Origin: Dysidea avara
Taxonomy: Eukaryota > Porifera > Demospongiae > Dictyoceratida > Dysideidae
Length of the DNA stretch: 64,000 nucleotides
Assembly: GCF_963678975.1 (NCBI RefSeq)
Contig: NC_089274.1
Coordinates: 46,592,075-46,656,074, forward strand
Reading direction: 5' to 3'
This document shows positions 24,088-35,857 of the stretch, in pieces. Within the stretch, counting starts at the first letter, position 1. The number at the start of each line of letters is the position of its first letter. A program made the translations under genes and the position numbers. A model generated the notes under the pieces. The model did not search any database. It had not been told where the DNA came from and saw only the letters and a program-made list of their open reading frames with translations.

Positions 24088-26757
24088 CTACAGGATAACT
24101 TGTTTGTAGCTGATCTCCACTGCGTGACTTGAAATGTAGCTAACTATCTACGGGATGATTTGTTTGTAGCTGAACTCTCTACACGATAACTTATTCAGCT
24201 GATTTCTCTACAGGATGACTTGTTTAAAGCTGAACTCTCTACACGGTGACTAGTCATTCTATCTGATCTCTCTACAGGGTGACTTGTTTCTGACTAATCT
24301 TTCAACAGGGTGATTTGTTTCAAGCTGATCTTTTTACAGGGTGGTTTGTTTCTAGCTGATCTCTCTACAGGGTGACTTGTTTCTAACTGATCCTTCTATA
24401 GGGTGATTTGTTTCAAGCTGATCTTTTTACAGGGTGATTGAAATGTAGCTAATTTCACCACAGGGTGACTTGTTTCTAGCAGGTGATTTTTTCTCTACAG
24501 GGTGACTTCTTACTGGCTGAAATCTCTACAGGGTGACTTATTTCTACCAGATCTCTCTACAGGGTGATTTGTTTCGAGCTGATCTCTCTACAGGGTGACT
24601 TCAAATGTAGTTGAACCCTTTGCAGGATAACTTGCTTCTAGCTGATCTCTCTACTGAAAGAGTTTGTTTGTAGCTGAACTCTCTACAGGGTTGCTTATTT
24701 CTATAGTATGTTCACATTGAGCTGAATCCTCAAAAACATTTAATAACTCATGGATGCAATTACTCATGATCTTGAAATTTGGCTCATTTGTAGTACTGCT
24801 TGACCCGCTAAAAATATTTCAAATCTTTTTGTTCAAATGTTTGACATAACATTTACGGCCAATCAAAATTTTCACAACACATTTCCTATGGGGAGGCCAT
24901 ATATGTACAGTGTCCATTACAGCCCTTTCCCGAACTTGTAATGGAGTCAAACCGTATTTGTCTGTTGTTGACACCTTTGCTGTTACCAATAATCATCTGG
25001 TTGGCTGAAATGTTAACTCTGTCGAGAAAAAATCCACATTAATTTTTAGCTGTTTTTCAGGATTCAGCTCAACGTGAACATACTATAGCTGAACCACTCT
25101 ATGAAATGTAGCTGAATTCTCTTTAGGTGGTTTGCTTTTAGCTGATCTCTCTACGGGTGACTTTTTTCCAGCTGAACTGTCTACAGGGTAACTTATTTCT
25201 AGCTGATTTCTCTACAGAATGGTTTATTTCTAGCTGATCTCTACAGGGTGAATTGTTTCTAGCTAATTTCTTTACAGGGTGACTTTTTTTCTTCCAGATC
25301 TCTCTACAGGGTAATTTGTGTTGAGCTGATCTCCCCACAGAGTGATTTGTTTCTAGCTAATCTGTACAGGGTGAAATTTTTCTAGCCGATTTCTCAACAG
25401 TTTCCAGCTGAACTCTCTACAGGGTGACTTGTTTCTGGCTGATCTCTCTACAGGGTGATTTGAAATGTAGCTTATCTCTTTACAAGGTTACCTGATCTCT
25501 CTACATGGTGACTTCTAATGGATTTGAACTCTTTGCAGGATAATTGGCTTCTAGCTGATCTTTCTACTAAAAGAGTTTGTTTGTAGCTGAATTCTCCACA
25601 GGATTGCTTATTTCTAGGGTTGCTTATTAGCCTGTGGCCAGCTTTGTAGTTCTTTTACTTGTCTTTTTCTGTAGAAAGGAGAGACATCAAGACCTGGAAT
25701 TCTATGGATACTTTTTTATAATGATGCATTTTTACAAAAATCACATGTCCTCTCTCCTACAGGTAGACTACTTTGTAGCAGAAATCTCCATAAGGTAACG
25801 TGTTTGTAGCTGAGTCTACAGGGTGATTTGTTTGTAGCTGAACTCTCTATAGGTTGACTTGTTTGTAGTTGAACTCTCTCCAGGGTGACTTATTTGTAAC
25901 TGAACTCTCTTTACAGGGTGATTGTTTGTAGCTGAACTCTCTCCAGGGTGACTTATTTGTAACTGAACTCACTACAGGGTGACTTGTTTGTAGTTGAACT
26001 CTCTACAGGGTGACTTATTTCTAACTGAACTCTGATTTGTTTGTAACTAAACTCTCTCCAGGGTGACTTGTTTGTAGCTGAACTCTCTCCAGGGTGACTT
26101 ATTTGTAACTGAACTCACTACAGGGTGACTTGTTTGTAGTTGAACTCTCACCAGGGTGACTTGTTTGTAGCTGAACTCTGTGACTATTTTTGTAACTGAA
26201 CTCACTACAGGGTGACTTGTTCATAGTTTAACTCTCTCCAGGGTGACTTATTTGTAACTGAACTCACTACAGGGTGACTTGTTTGTAGGTGAACTATCTA
26301 CAGGGTGACTAGTTTCTACCAGATCTCTCTACAGGGTGATATGTTTCGAGCTGATCTCTCTACAGGGTGATTTTAAATGTAGCTTATCTCTTTACAAGGT
26401 TACTTGATCTCTCTACAGGGTGACTTCAAATGTATTTGAACTCTTTGCAATGATAACTTGCTTCCAGCTGATCTTTCTACTGATAGAGTTTACTGTAGCT
26501 GAGCTCTCCACAGGGTTGCTTATTTCTAGCTGAAACACTCTACGAAATGTAGCTGAATTCTCTATGGGTGACTTGTTTCTAGCTGATCTTTCTACGGGTG
26601 GCTTGTTTCCGGCTGAACTCTCTACAGGGTGACTTGAGTCTACCTGATCTCTCTACAGGGAGATATGTTTCTAGCTGATCTAGTTGAAGGGTGACTTGTT
26701 GTTAGCTGAACTCTCTACATGGTGACTTTACTGTAGATGAACGTTCTAATAGAGTGA
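24088..26757 (+). repeat. ~31-bp satellite array, plus orientation
   Basis: Monomers vary around AGCTGAACTCTCTACAGGG plus TGACTTGTTT. Interrupted by a MITE at 24704-25085 and a non-satellite patch at about 25633-25765 whose CCTGTGGCCAGCTTTG segment resembles 58725-58750. More diverged than the array at 59.1-61.8 kb. Confidence 0.95.
24704..25085. mobile_element. MITE inserted into a satellite monomer (TA duplication)
   Basis: Terminal inverted repeats TAGTATGTTCACATTGAGCT and AGCTCAACGTGAACATACTA, continuing about 30 bp into GAATCCT. It splits a monomer reading TTTCTAGCTGAAC into TTTCTA and TAGCTGAACC, giving a TA duplication at 24702-24703 and 25086-25087. Mariner-type target choice; no ORF. 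Confidence 0.85.
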
Positions 26758-27988
26758 CTTATTGTGCAACTGAATGTTCTATTAGGGTGACTGCACTATT
26801 AGAGTATTTCGATCGTGCACTTCTTACACCTATTTCACTTTCATAGTGTAGCTCAGTGGATTTTTAATCTGATTCCTTGTAAACCACTGAAAGGTCATTC
26901 TAAAATGATTTGTCTACCTCTCTACCTGATTTCAGCTGATTCCGTTAACTAGTTTACCTGGTAGTTTACCTGGTAGGTGTGGCAAGTATTACATTTTTAT
27001 TAACAAAACTCGATCGTAGTCTCGCGTGGCCAGACCGCTATTTCAGTGCAGGGGCTTATCGATTAGAGATTATAAGCGCCCGTGCAGAAAAGGGTCTGGT
27101 CCAGTTTGCATAGGCAAGTCGTCCTCAGCACCTTCGTCAACACTTGGAGTGCTGATCATAGGTACGTCATCTGACATTCACAATTATCCATATACGGCAT
27201 TCAAACGAGTAGGCCAATGACGTAGTGACCAATGGGATGACGTGGCCCCAATCAACACCCAACACCACGTTGTTGATTCTGTGAATGACTTGCCTATATG
27301 AACTGGACCAGACCCTTTTCTGCGTGGGCGCTTATAATCTCTAATCGATAAGCCCCTGCACTGAAATAGCGGCCTGGCCACGCAAGACTAACTCGATCGC
27401 GCGCATTTAACATATGGTTGGTGTTTTTATTATAACTTCATGACTATTAGTGCGATTTCTTTCAAACCACAAAAGGTTTGCACTATGAAGGTTACTCCAT
27501 GTACAGACCGATTTTCAAGTCATTCCTTCAAATGGTTTACCCTGTGGTTGTGACAAAAAATCCCTATCAAATTTTTCGAAAATTGCGTATAACTCCCTTG
27601 TTCTTTATCCGATGTGTATGAAAATTGGACTGTAAACGTGCTTTACTACGTTCTTACAGCCCTCCAAATTTGAGAAAAATCGACTAAAAACATTCTGGAG
27701 TTATAGCGATTTTTCTAAGTGTTGCAAAAAGAATAATAAGAAGAAAAATATTAAGAAACTAAGACGAACGTTGAAGGCACATATCTCAGTGATGGCTTGG
27801 CAGATTCAGTTCAAATTTGAAACTGGAGGTGTCCCACACCGAGAGAATTACCACAGCAGAAATGGTTAATTTCCGGTCAGGCACTATCGAGCTACAGATG
27901 CATGAAAACAGCATATTCCTGGTTCCTGTAAAATACACACTTGCCTGTAGTCTACTTGGCCGCACGACACACGATACGTGTGTCTTGA
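26758..27988 (+). mobile_element. 3' domain of composite element with nested insertion
   Basis: Collinear with 61801-62633 but older. The motif GACTGCACTATTAGAGTATT at 26788 follows the satellite, the CAAACCACAAAAGGTTTG segment is at 27461, and the end CACACGATACGTGTGTCTTGA is at 27988. A 374-bp element (27017-27390) interrupts it. Confidence 0.8.
27017..27390. mobile_element. 374-bp element with ~100-bp TIRs and 9-bp target duplication
   Basis: Both ends carry about 100 bp of inverted repeat starting TAGTCTCGCGTGGCCAGACC (left), with only a handful of mismatches. The flanks are ACTCGATCG at 27008-27016 and 27391-27399. Long TIRs plus a 9-bp duplication point to a Mutator-like (MULE) non-autonomous element; the superfamily call is inference. 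Confidence 0.85.
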
Positions 27989-28027
27989 TTGTAATGCTGA
28001 TGCATTGTCATGTATGCCCAGTGATAT

Positions 28028-28779
28028 GTGTATGATGAGTGTCCAGTGTCTCATATTCTTCCTACAGTTGTGGTAGGTAGTCGATCACAGGAATATATTA
28101 AGAACTGTCAGATGAACGAGGAATTGGTTGGCCCAATTTATCAGGCAAAGATTGCAGAAGTTAAACCCAGTGAGCAGAGCACTAAAGGAAGAGATCCCAA
28201 GTATTCTAGGTTGTTGCAGATATGGAATCAGCTTGTCATTGAGAATGAATTACTGTGGAGGGTGTTTGAGGATAATGATGGCACTGGGTGCATATATCAA
28301 CTGGTAATTCCTGGTATTTTGAAGTCTGGAGTGCTGCTTGATATTCATGAAGGTATCTTGGGTGGTAATTTAGGGATAGATAAGTCACTGGGGAAATTGA
28401 GGGAAAGGTTTTATTGGCCTGGGCAATATAATGATGTGAAAAAATGGTGTTCTACGTGTGTGAGTTGTGCTACTAGGAAGTCAGGCAGGCCAACTAGGAG
28501 AGGTCCACTCCAGCCTGTTGTTGTGGGGTACCCATTGCAGTTAGTGGCGGTGGATATTTTAGGACCCTGCCAGAGACGAGTGGGGGTAACTCTTATATCT
28601 TGGTGGCTGAAGATTATTTTGCTAGGTGGTTAGAAGCCTGGCCAATTCCTAATCAAGAGACAAAGACTATAGCTGAGAAATTGTTAAATGAAACGTTCTT
28701 TCATTTTTCATTACCTGACCAGATTCTATCCAATCAAGGACGACAATTTGAAAGTGGAGTGATGCAGGAATTGTGTTAA
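28028..28779 (+). pseudogene. Ty3/gypsy-type integrase fragment, inactivated
   Basis: An open frame from 28028 to about 28575 encodes an integrase zinc-binding region (FYWPGQYNDV followed by WCSTCVSC) and the start of the catalytic core (QLVAVDILGP, first Asp). The frame then shifts: the continuation (AEDYFARWLEAWP, then the second-Asp region) is read one frame over until TAA at 28777-28779. Defects visible: the frameshift; Asn in place of the second zinc-ligand His in the GGxLG segment; Asn in place of the second catalytic Asp (SNQGRQF); and loss of everything after the core. No LTRs, reverse transcriptase or Gag were found. A dead internal fragment of an LTR retrotransposon, abutting the end of the composite satellite element at 27988. 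Confidence 0.9.
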
Positions 28780-29347
28780 TCTTTGCAATGATTGATTCAA
28801 ACTAATTTAGTGCCACATAGCTATACTTCTTTACCAACCTATCTGAACATGTTTACTACTGTTTTTAAAGCTTTGAGTTACCTCAGTGTGACAATTATGT
28901 AGCTACACTACTGAGTACTGAATAGCAGTAACTAAAGCTATTCATAAGTGCAATGTCCTCCATCATATTATGTAACCTTTTATTTTGTATGTGAATGGTG
29001 AATGTACACAGTATGCCTTTAAATTGGTTTACCAGATGTCTACAATACTGCAAATGTTTGTACAGTTTAGTTATAGTCATGGATTGGACACTGTGTATAA
29101 TTTGACCCTGAAGCAGTCAGATGTCCCTTGAATGGAATGGGTGATGGTGACAAATCAAATGTTATTGCTTTTTTTGACGAATTTAAGTAAAGAATGAAAC
29201 TGAAACCATGCAATTTTGTAGATGAAAGTACTTGTGGCATGTCAAGCCAAGTAGCACAAGTCGTGCTACCTAAAATTGAATGTCAAAGAGTAAAAAAAGA
29301 GAGTGCAATGAAAACACTGACAGTGAAAATACAAAACACAGAAATGA
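28780..29347. other. No gene recognised
   Basis: AT-rich, without exon-like signals on either strand or recognised repeats. Confidence 0.5.
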
Positions 29348-29660
29348 TCAAGACACATGGTAGTGTGTCGTGCAGCCAAGAAAGCTGATGCACCACACTG
29401 TGAGTATATTGACAGGAAGAAGCATTTTTCATGCGTGCATAGCTCCATGACCCCTTCTCCAAAACACACCATTTTTGCATTATAGCTGTCCGCCAGGTAG
29501 GGGACGCCACACAGCAAATTGATTAAGATATGGGCTTTCAAAATTTTGATTTAATTTTCTTCAATTTTTTCTTCCTAAACTGTAGGGGGCCGGCTATGAG
29601 AAATTTGATTTATTTTTGCACACTTAGCAAAAATTGATATAAAAATGCAAATATGTCATA
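29348..29660 (-). mobile_element. Diverged 3' domain of composite element, no satellite
   Basis: Starts with TCAAGACACATGGTAGTGTG and continues with TGAGTATATTGACAGGAAG, as at 12000. The AAGAAGCC segment and the TTGCACACTTAGCAAAAATTG segment are recognisable, then similarity fades. Confidence 0.7.
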
Positions 29661-29960
29661 AATATACATAATTACCATAAATCAGTGACCTTAAACTTGC
29701 CAATTCTACTAAAAATGGGACTACTGTTTTCATCAATGTCTAACTAATTTAGGCCATAGCTAGCTGTTTCATCTTGAAAGCTGTTTGTTACATGGTAACA
29801 ATAAGGAATACAGCATTATTCCCATATGCTGCCAGTATGTAATTGCATGCTTTTGTTTCACTCCATGCAGAGATACAGATCTATTATGATGACAACATGG
29901 GATTTTATTGTGGTAAGCAGCCAATTAAATAGGTTATATAAGAATGAACACTTTACATAC

Positions 29961-30146
29961 CTCTTCTACACACATCCTCACTACCACTCCAGCTCCCATT
30001 ACTCTGACAGGTCCTAGGGTTACTACTAGTTAGCTCATAACCAGGGTTACATACAAGATGACAAATATCTTCATAAGAGGTTACTCCATGACTTCCTGAA
30101 TTACACCTGTATGTTCCATTGGGACTTGTAAGTGAAGGACATTGAA
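29961..30146 (-). CDS. Sushi domain exon of receptor-like gene
   Basis: A 62-codon internal exon, phase 1-1; acceptor TATTCTAG before 30146, donor AGAAGAG|GTATGTA at 29961. One six-cysteine sushi module: CPSLTSPNGTYRC, DICHLVCNPGYEL, RTCQSNGSWSG and a closing CRR. Its last 20 residues nearly match the exons at 691-885 and 31915-32109, suggesting recent duplication or conversion. It is next after 31915-32109 in transcript order, with a 1.8-kb intron containing the GT microsatellite. A potential N-glycosylation sequon (NGT) is present. Confidence 0.88.
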
Positions 30147-30357
30147 CTAGAATATATACAACATGTATCATTTACACCATGTATCCATATTCTTTCTCAG
30201 GGCCGTAACCAGGATTTCTCAAGGCGTGGGGGGGAGTTTCACTTTGATACAGTAGGAAATCACAGCAGCGGTGGTCTGGAAGCAACCCCCAGATACTGAC
30301 AATGCCATAATATTACATTTCTCTCAACTGAATGTACACACTAATGATGCCAATGAG

Positions 30358-31034
<677 letters not shown>

Positions 31035-31639
31035 TATGTGACCGGATCTGCAAAAGCCCTACAGAATTGTGCAAGCCAAAATTTAAATACTTGCATATTA
31101 AATTTAAAAATGTTGAATTTTTTTTGAATACTTTGTTCTTACTGAAGAAGGGTCTAACAATAAAAACCTGGATATTATCTTCTTTGTCTACTCAAGAGGA
31201 ACTCAAAAATCTTTGTTTCATTACAGTAGACACAAGGACACGTAAGTTATGGATGTTTGTTTACATCATGTTGAAACAGTAGTACTTTCTGCACTAATTT
31301 CGCCTTTGTATGCAGCGAAAAAAAGTGACACAAGGAAGAACTTACAAGTAATCGATCCCCCATACTCATGGAAAATATGATGGAGCAAATTTCAACTCTG
31401 TGTGTTCTTCTGCTCATAAGTTACGACCATTTTAGCAAGCACCTGTAATTTATTTTCCCTATACTTGCTGTACAAATCGATTTTTCTGTTGTTGCTACTT
31501 TGTAGGGCTGTAACTCCCAAAGTTATTTGCATATGAGGTTGAAACATTGCCCTTGGCTAAACAGATTATAAACATAATACAATGAACAAGAATTGGAAAA
31601 TGAGTGATTGTGTCAGGTTTTCACAGATCCAGTCACATA
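31035..31639. mobile_element. MITE with TATGTGACC ends, 605 bp
   Basis: Left end TATGTGACCGGATCTGC, right end CACAGATCCAGTCACATA. Interior related to 39489-40129 in opposite orientation. Its right 400 bp is also at 1-415, because the element straddles the visible start of the segmental duplication. Confidence 0.85.
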
Positions 31640-31914
31640 TTATAGTATAATACATTGGATTGTTCTATTAGAGTATAACAATAGTTTATAAGCAGCATTT
31701 TAGCTCCATCAGATTTTAAGGCACATAGGGATAAAATTGGCCCTACTCAAGTTAGCCAATTGAGAGTACATAGCTTTAGTGCCCAACTGCACCTCTTTTT
31801 TCTGCAAATAAGCATGCCTCATCTGTCAGCTTGTCAAATGCTGTTTGTAACCTTAAGCCAGAAGGGGGTCATCCAAATGCCTCAAAACCCCTAGTCACAG
31901 CCCTAATTTCTTAC

Positions 31915-32109
31915 CTCTTCTACACACATCATCACTACCACTCCAACTCCCATTACTCTGACAGATCCTAGTGTCACTATCAGTTAGCTCATAACCAGTG
32001 TTACATATGAAACTACAAGTGTCTCCCTCATAACCCACTCCTATTCTACCAGAACTACATGATGTTATCTCTCCATTGGATGGTGTTGATAGGTTGTCAC
32101 ATCGGATGT
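31915..32109 (-). CDS. Sushi domain exon of receptor-like gene
   Basis: A 65-codon phase 1-1 exon with the same boundaries as 691-885 (acceptor TACGTAG, donor AGAAGAG|GTAAGAA). One six-cysteine sushi module from CDNLSTPSNG to SDDVCRR. Relative to copy 1 it has Ile for Glu before GVGYEG, Ile for Thr in SFxCN and Ser for Asn in GxDDV; all four base differences change residues. In transcript order it follows the unrecognised module at 32561-33052 and precedes the sushi exon at 29961-30146. The intron between it and the module exon holds the MITE at 32228-32506. Confidence 0.9.
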
Positions 32110-32227
32110 CTACGTACAATAAACCAAAAGAAAATTAATATCATTACGATATAATTATTAAGGTCTGATCCACCAGTGCAATAATAACAGTGAAATATTA
32201 TTTGGCAAATATGCTAGTTTCTCATAC

Positions 32228-32506
32228 CAAGAGTACATAATAAAAATAGGAAGGGAGAGTGTCTAACTGCCAATACAGCCTGTACAAAATCACTGCGTAT
32301 TATTGAAAAGACCATGATCTTTGAACAAATCAACACTTTTACTGACTATAGAGATCTGTTGATAGGTGTTGAGTGCTGTTGATAGGTGTTGAATAAAGTA
32401 AAGCCTTTGCTCTACCAATGTGTGGATGCTCTATAATACGCAGTGATTTTGGCTGAAGGTGTCCTAGTTAGACACTCTCCCTCCCTATTTTTATTATGTA
32501 CTCTTG
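32228..32506. mobile_element. 279-bp MITE with 41-bp TIRs and 7-bp target duplication
   Basis: The ends CAAGAGTACATAATAAAAAT and its inverted copy extend 41 bp with one mismatch. Flanked by CTCATAC at 32221-32227 and 32507-32513; the duplicated segment at about 999-1005 has a single CTCATAC, the empty site. The interior has a doubled GTGCTGTTGATAGGTGTTGA. The superfamily is not assigned: a 7-bp duplication is not diagnostic. Confidence 0.92.
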
Positions 32507-32560
32507 CTCATACTAATGACTTTCTGTTAAACAAAATATTATTACAATGTATGTACTTAC

Positions 32561-33052
32561 CAAATTGCAGTTCAAATAGTGGTTGTCTATTAGCTTCTAC
32601 ATAATCCACATTATTTATATCAATTGTAGTCTCAGGACCTGTGGCATTGTTACTGTAAGATGTGTATTCACTGTTCTCAATATCCCATATAATGCGGTTA
32701 GGAGTTGATGATTGGTAATATCCTATCACATCTCCAGGTTGAAAGTCAGCTGGATGACTAACTGTAAAGTTGGTAAGATAGTAACCGCTATGGCCACCAA
32801 TTAAGGATCCATCTGAAAGTTGAACTTGAACAACTCTATTGTACACACTTGATCCAGGTGAAATAGGACGCCATATTTGAAATAGTGGTAAATTATCAGA
32901 GAGAAAACCACCAAAGTTCATACTGACTGTGACACCAGTTATTCTAACAACACAATTAATGTTAGCATTGGGGACAATTACTTGTCTACCAAATTTACTA
33001 GTATGACTTCCTCGCTGATTAACATCAGGATTGTCAACACATCTCTGTCCTC
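32561..33052 (-). CDS. Exon encoding an unrecognised 164-residue extracellular module
   Basis: A 492-bp phase 1-1 exon with acceptor TTTTTCAG before 33052 and donor TTTG|GTAAGTAC at 32561. The module has RCVDNPDVNQRG at its start, an FQIWRP motif in the middle, PGDVIGYYQSS, and ends near ELQFG. It has two cysteines and two N-glycosylation sequons (NFT, NAT); the third of copy 1 is Asp-Gly-Ser here. Probably beta-sandwich-like and extracellular from its context, but no family is recognised. As the most upstream recognised exon of this cluster it may lie near the N terminus; no signal-peptide exon was found between here and 49 kb. Confidence 0.85.
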
Positions 33053-33117
33053 CTGAAAAAGAATTATCATAAAATATCACATGAGATTGAAACTATATGT
33101 AGTACAATAAACAATAT

Positions 33118-33325
33118 TAATTTAAAAATGAAGTAGGGTTCTGGCGGTAAAAAGTAGTGAAACAAGAGAAGATGGTAACTATGAAGGAAAATCCCTATTT
33201 GGCTTTGTAGCAATGTGTGAAATGCCAAAGTAGGCCACACCGTTACAATGATTTTCCCTCATAGCTACCGTCGTCTCTTGTTTCACTACTTTTTATTGCT
33301 GGAACCCTACTTCATTTTTAAATTA
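33118..33325. mobile_element. Foldback MITE, 208 bp
   Basis: Paralogue of 1609-1816 in the duplicated segment, with identical length and inverted ends. Confidence 0.85.
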
Positions 33326-33639
33326 ACTATAGTTTGTTAACTTTTGTGACTGCTGTATTAGAGTATCTTGATCTAGCTACTCAGCTATGCAGTAAATTAT
33401 CTGATTGTTTAAGGGAGCATGCCCTATTGCAATTGTTTTATATTAACTGCTACCTGATACTAGTAGGGATACTAAGGGATCCCCTTGAAAATTTCATGCT
33501 CCGCCAAAAATTCTGCCTTTAAAAATCATCCTAGAGACATTTTACGCCACGAAAATCACCTTTACGGAATAGCACTAATCAATATAATATATAATACAGC
33601 ATTAAATATAACAAAACACTTACAGGTGGCTGGATCCAA

Positions 33640-33905
33640 AGCTCAAATTTTAGTCTGCCTCACTGCTTGACTGCCTGCTGGCCTGCCAGCCTGACCACAG
33701 TCGCAAGGCTAGCGGCTAAATGAAGCAGCGCACAGCCACCATTTTGCACCACAATACCAAACTCATCAGTGGAATGTGCCTTTTGGGGTTCCAACGAGTG
33801 TAGGCTCTCTGTACCTTATCTTTTCTTTTATCTTCAATCAGGCTGCTTGTCTTCTTCTTCATCCAACGAAACCATATCAAGGCGTTAATTTTCAATATCA
33901 ACACT
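33640..33905 (-). repeat. Dispersed repeat C, minus orientation
   Basis: Partner of 2195-2440. Starts with a degenerate GCCTG run (CTGCCTGCTGGCCTGCC) and continues into the CATTTTGCACCACAATACC core. Confidence 0.7.
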
Positions 33906-34309
33906 TTCTTTCAGCAACATAATTATATAGACACCACAGAATTATTTCAGAGCTGGATTTCAGAAGTGCTTCAGTCCTGGCGCTACTATAAGACTAGATA
34001 TGTGCAAGTTCACGATTGGGATCCCGTTCATGATAGATTTGCCACCACGCCCATCAATTAAAATCTAGGTGGACTAATAGTGATAGAGTACAGAGACCAC
34101 ACCTCTTAACAATCTAGCTGTTTACTTAACAGTAAACAGAATGACTCCACCCCCTTATAGCTGCACACCTCTTGGCGTCATTGTTACTCTAATACAACAG
34201 TCACTCTAATACAACAGTCGCTCTAATACAACAGAAATATATGATATTCTAATAGAACAGTCACAAGCTACATTGTAGCTAGCTGTGCCACAACAAAAAC
34301 CTAGTATTT

Positions 34310-34580
34310 TTTAATGAAATAGGGATCTATGCAACAAAAGTAGTGAAACAAGAGATGAATGATGATATTACAACATAGCTCAGTGGGAAAGTCCCTACTG
34401 TGGCATTGAGCAAAATCTATTTATTTATTAAGGCTTTATAGCACAAGTGCTAAAGGTCTGTAGGACACCTGGTCCTACAGCCTGTTTAATTGTTATGTGC
34501 CAAAGTAGGGACTTTCCCACTGAGCTATGCTGTGATACCATCGCACATAGATCCCTACTTCATTTTTAAATTTACAATTA
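34310..34580. mobile_element. Foldback MITE, uninterrupted version
   Basis: Same element as 2791-3760 without the TTAA insertion. The arms carry AGGGATCTATGCAAC and its complement; the left tip is eroded (TTTTTTAATGAAATAGGG). Confidence 0.8.
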
Positions 34581-34649
34581 TTAAAGAAATATTTATGAAT
34601 ATGCTCCTTCAAAGAAATTATCAATACAGAAAATTGTCACCTTTGTATG

Positions 34650-34832
34650 GTTTCTTGACATGAAGAAGATGAGAATTTAATTGAAGATGAAAGGAATAGC
34701 AAAATATGCACAGAAGGTAAACATTTGTCCGAACTACAAAAGGCACATCCCACCCATGAGTTTGTTGTTGTGGTGTAAAATGGTGGCCATGCACTGCTTT
34801 GTTTGGCCTCTAGCCTTGCCACTGTGATCAGT
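34650..34832 (+). repeat. Dispersed repeat C, plus orientation
   Basis: Partner of 3830-4011, immediately preceding the GGCA tract. Confidence 0.75.
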
Positions 34833-35143
<311 letters not shown>

Positions 35144-35504
35144 TTGTAACAGGCTGTGGCCAGCAGATTATTAGTCTATTCAGCTTCAGCAGCTGCAGTA
35201 CCACTGGAGGGCTGGTGTCAAAGGCTGTAGTATGTACTTGGGTAATATGATTATGTTTTGTGGTAACCACTAAGATAAACAGTGATGGATCAGGCCCTAG
35301 CCCACTTGTCTGACTAGCAACTTTGATTGAGATCAGTGTACAATTTCACAGAATTGGCTTTACTAGCTCTACTTTTAATGGAGTATGCACAAGTATAATT
35401 GTAGAGACCTACAATCGGGTATCGGTTAACTATTGGTAAAACAGGGTAAAAATATATCGGATATCGGTTTTCCCTAAAAAGTGGGAATTGGTACAACTCT
35501 AGTA

Positions 35505-35857
35505 ATTTTATTCCGAAGTTATGATAATAGGAATTCAAGAGTAGTACAAAGGATCATAACTTTGGGCTGACTTCAAATAAAACCAAGTTGTTTCTTTCAA
35601 CAAGACCTTTACCTTGGTACTGTGATTTAGCAAGTTAAGTAATCCCCTCAGGGAATAAAGACAGAAATAATATTTTCTGTGAAAAAATGGCCATAAAAGT
35701 CACCAAAAGTCAAATCTGTGATGGTACTAAAGTATGTCATGTAGTTTCGTGTTTCCCAACCCCAAAAAAAGAGTCTGGGGAAACTGTATACAAAAGGTTT
35801 GAGCTCTGGAATGTTTCTGAGTTACGTTACTGCTATGTTTACATCATGATAACATTG
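35505..35857. repeat. Dispersed repeat E
   Basis: Matches 7080-7503, with shared blocks such as AACCAAGTTGTTTCTTTCAA and GGTTTGAGCTCTGGAATG. It continues past the point where the other copy is broken by the palindrome. Confidence 0.8.
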
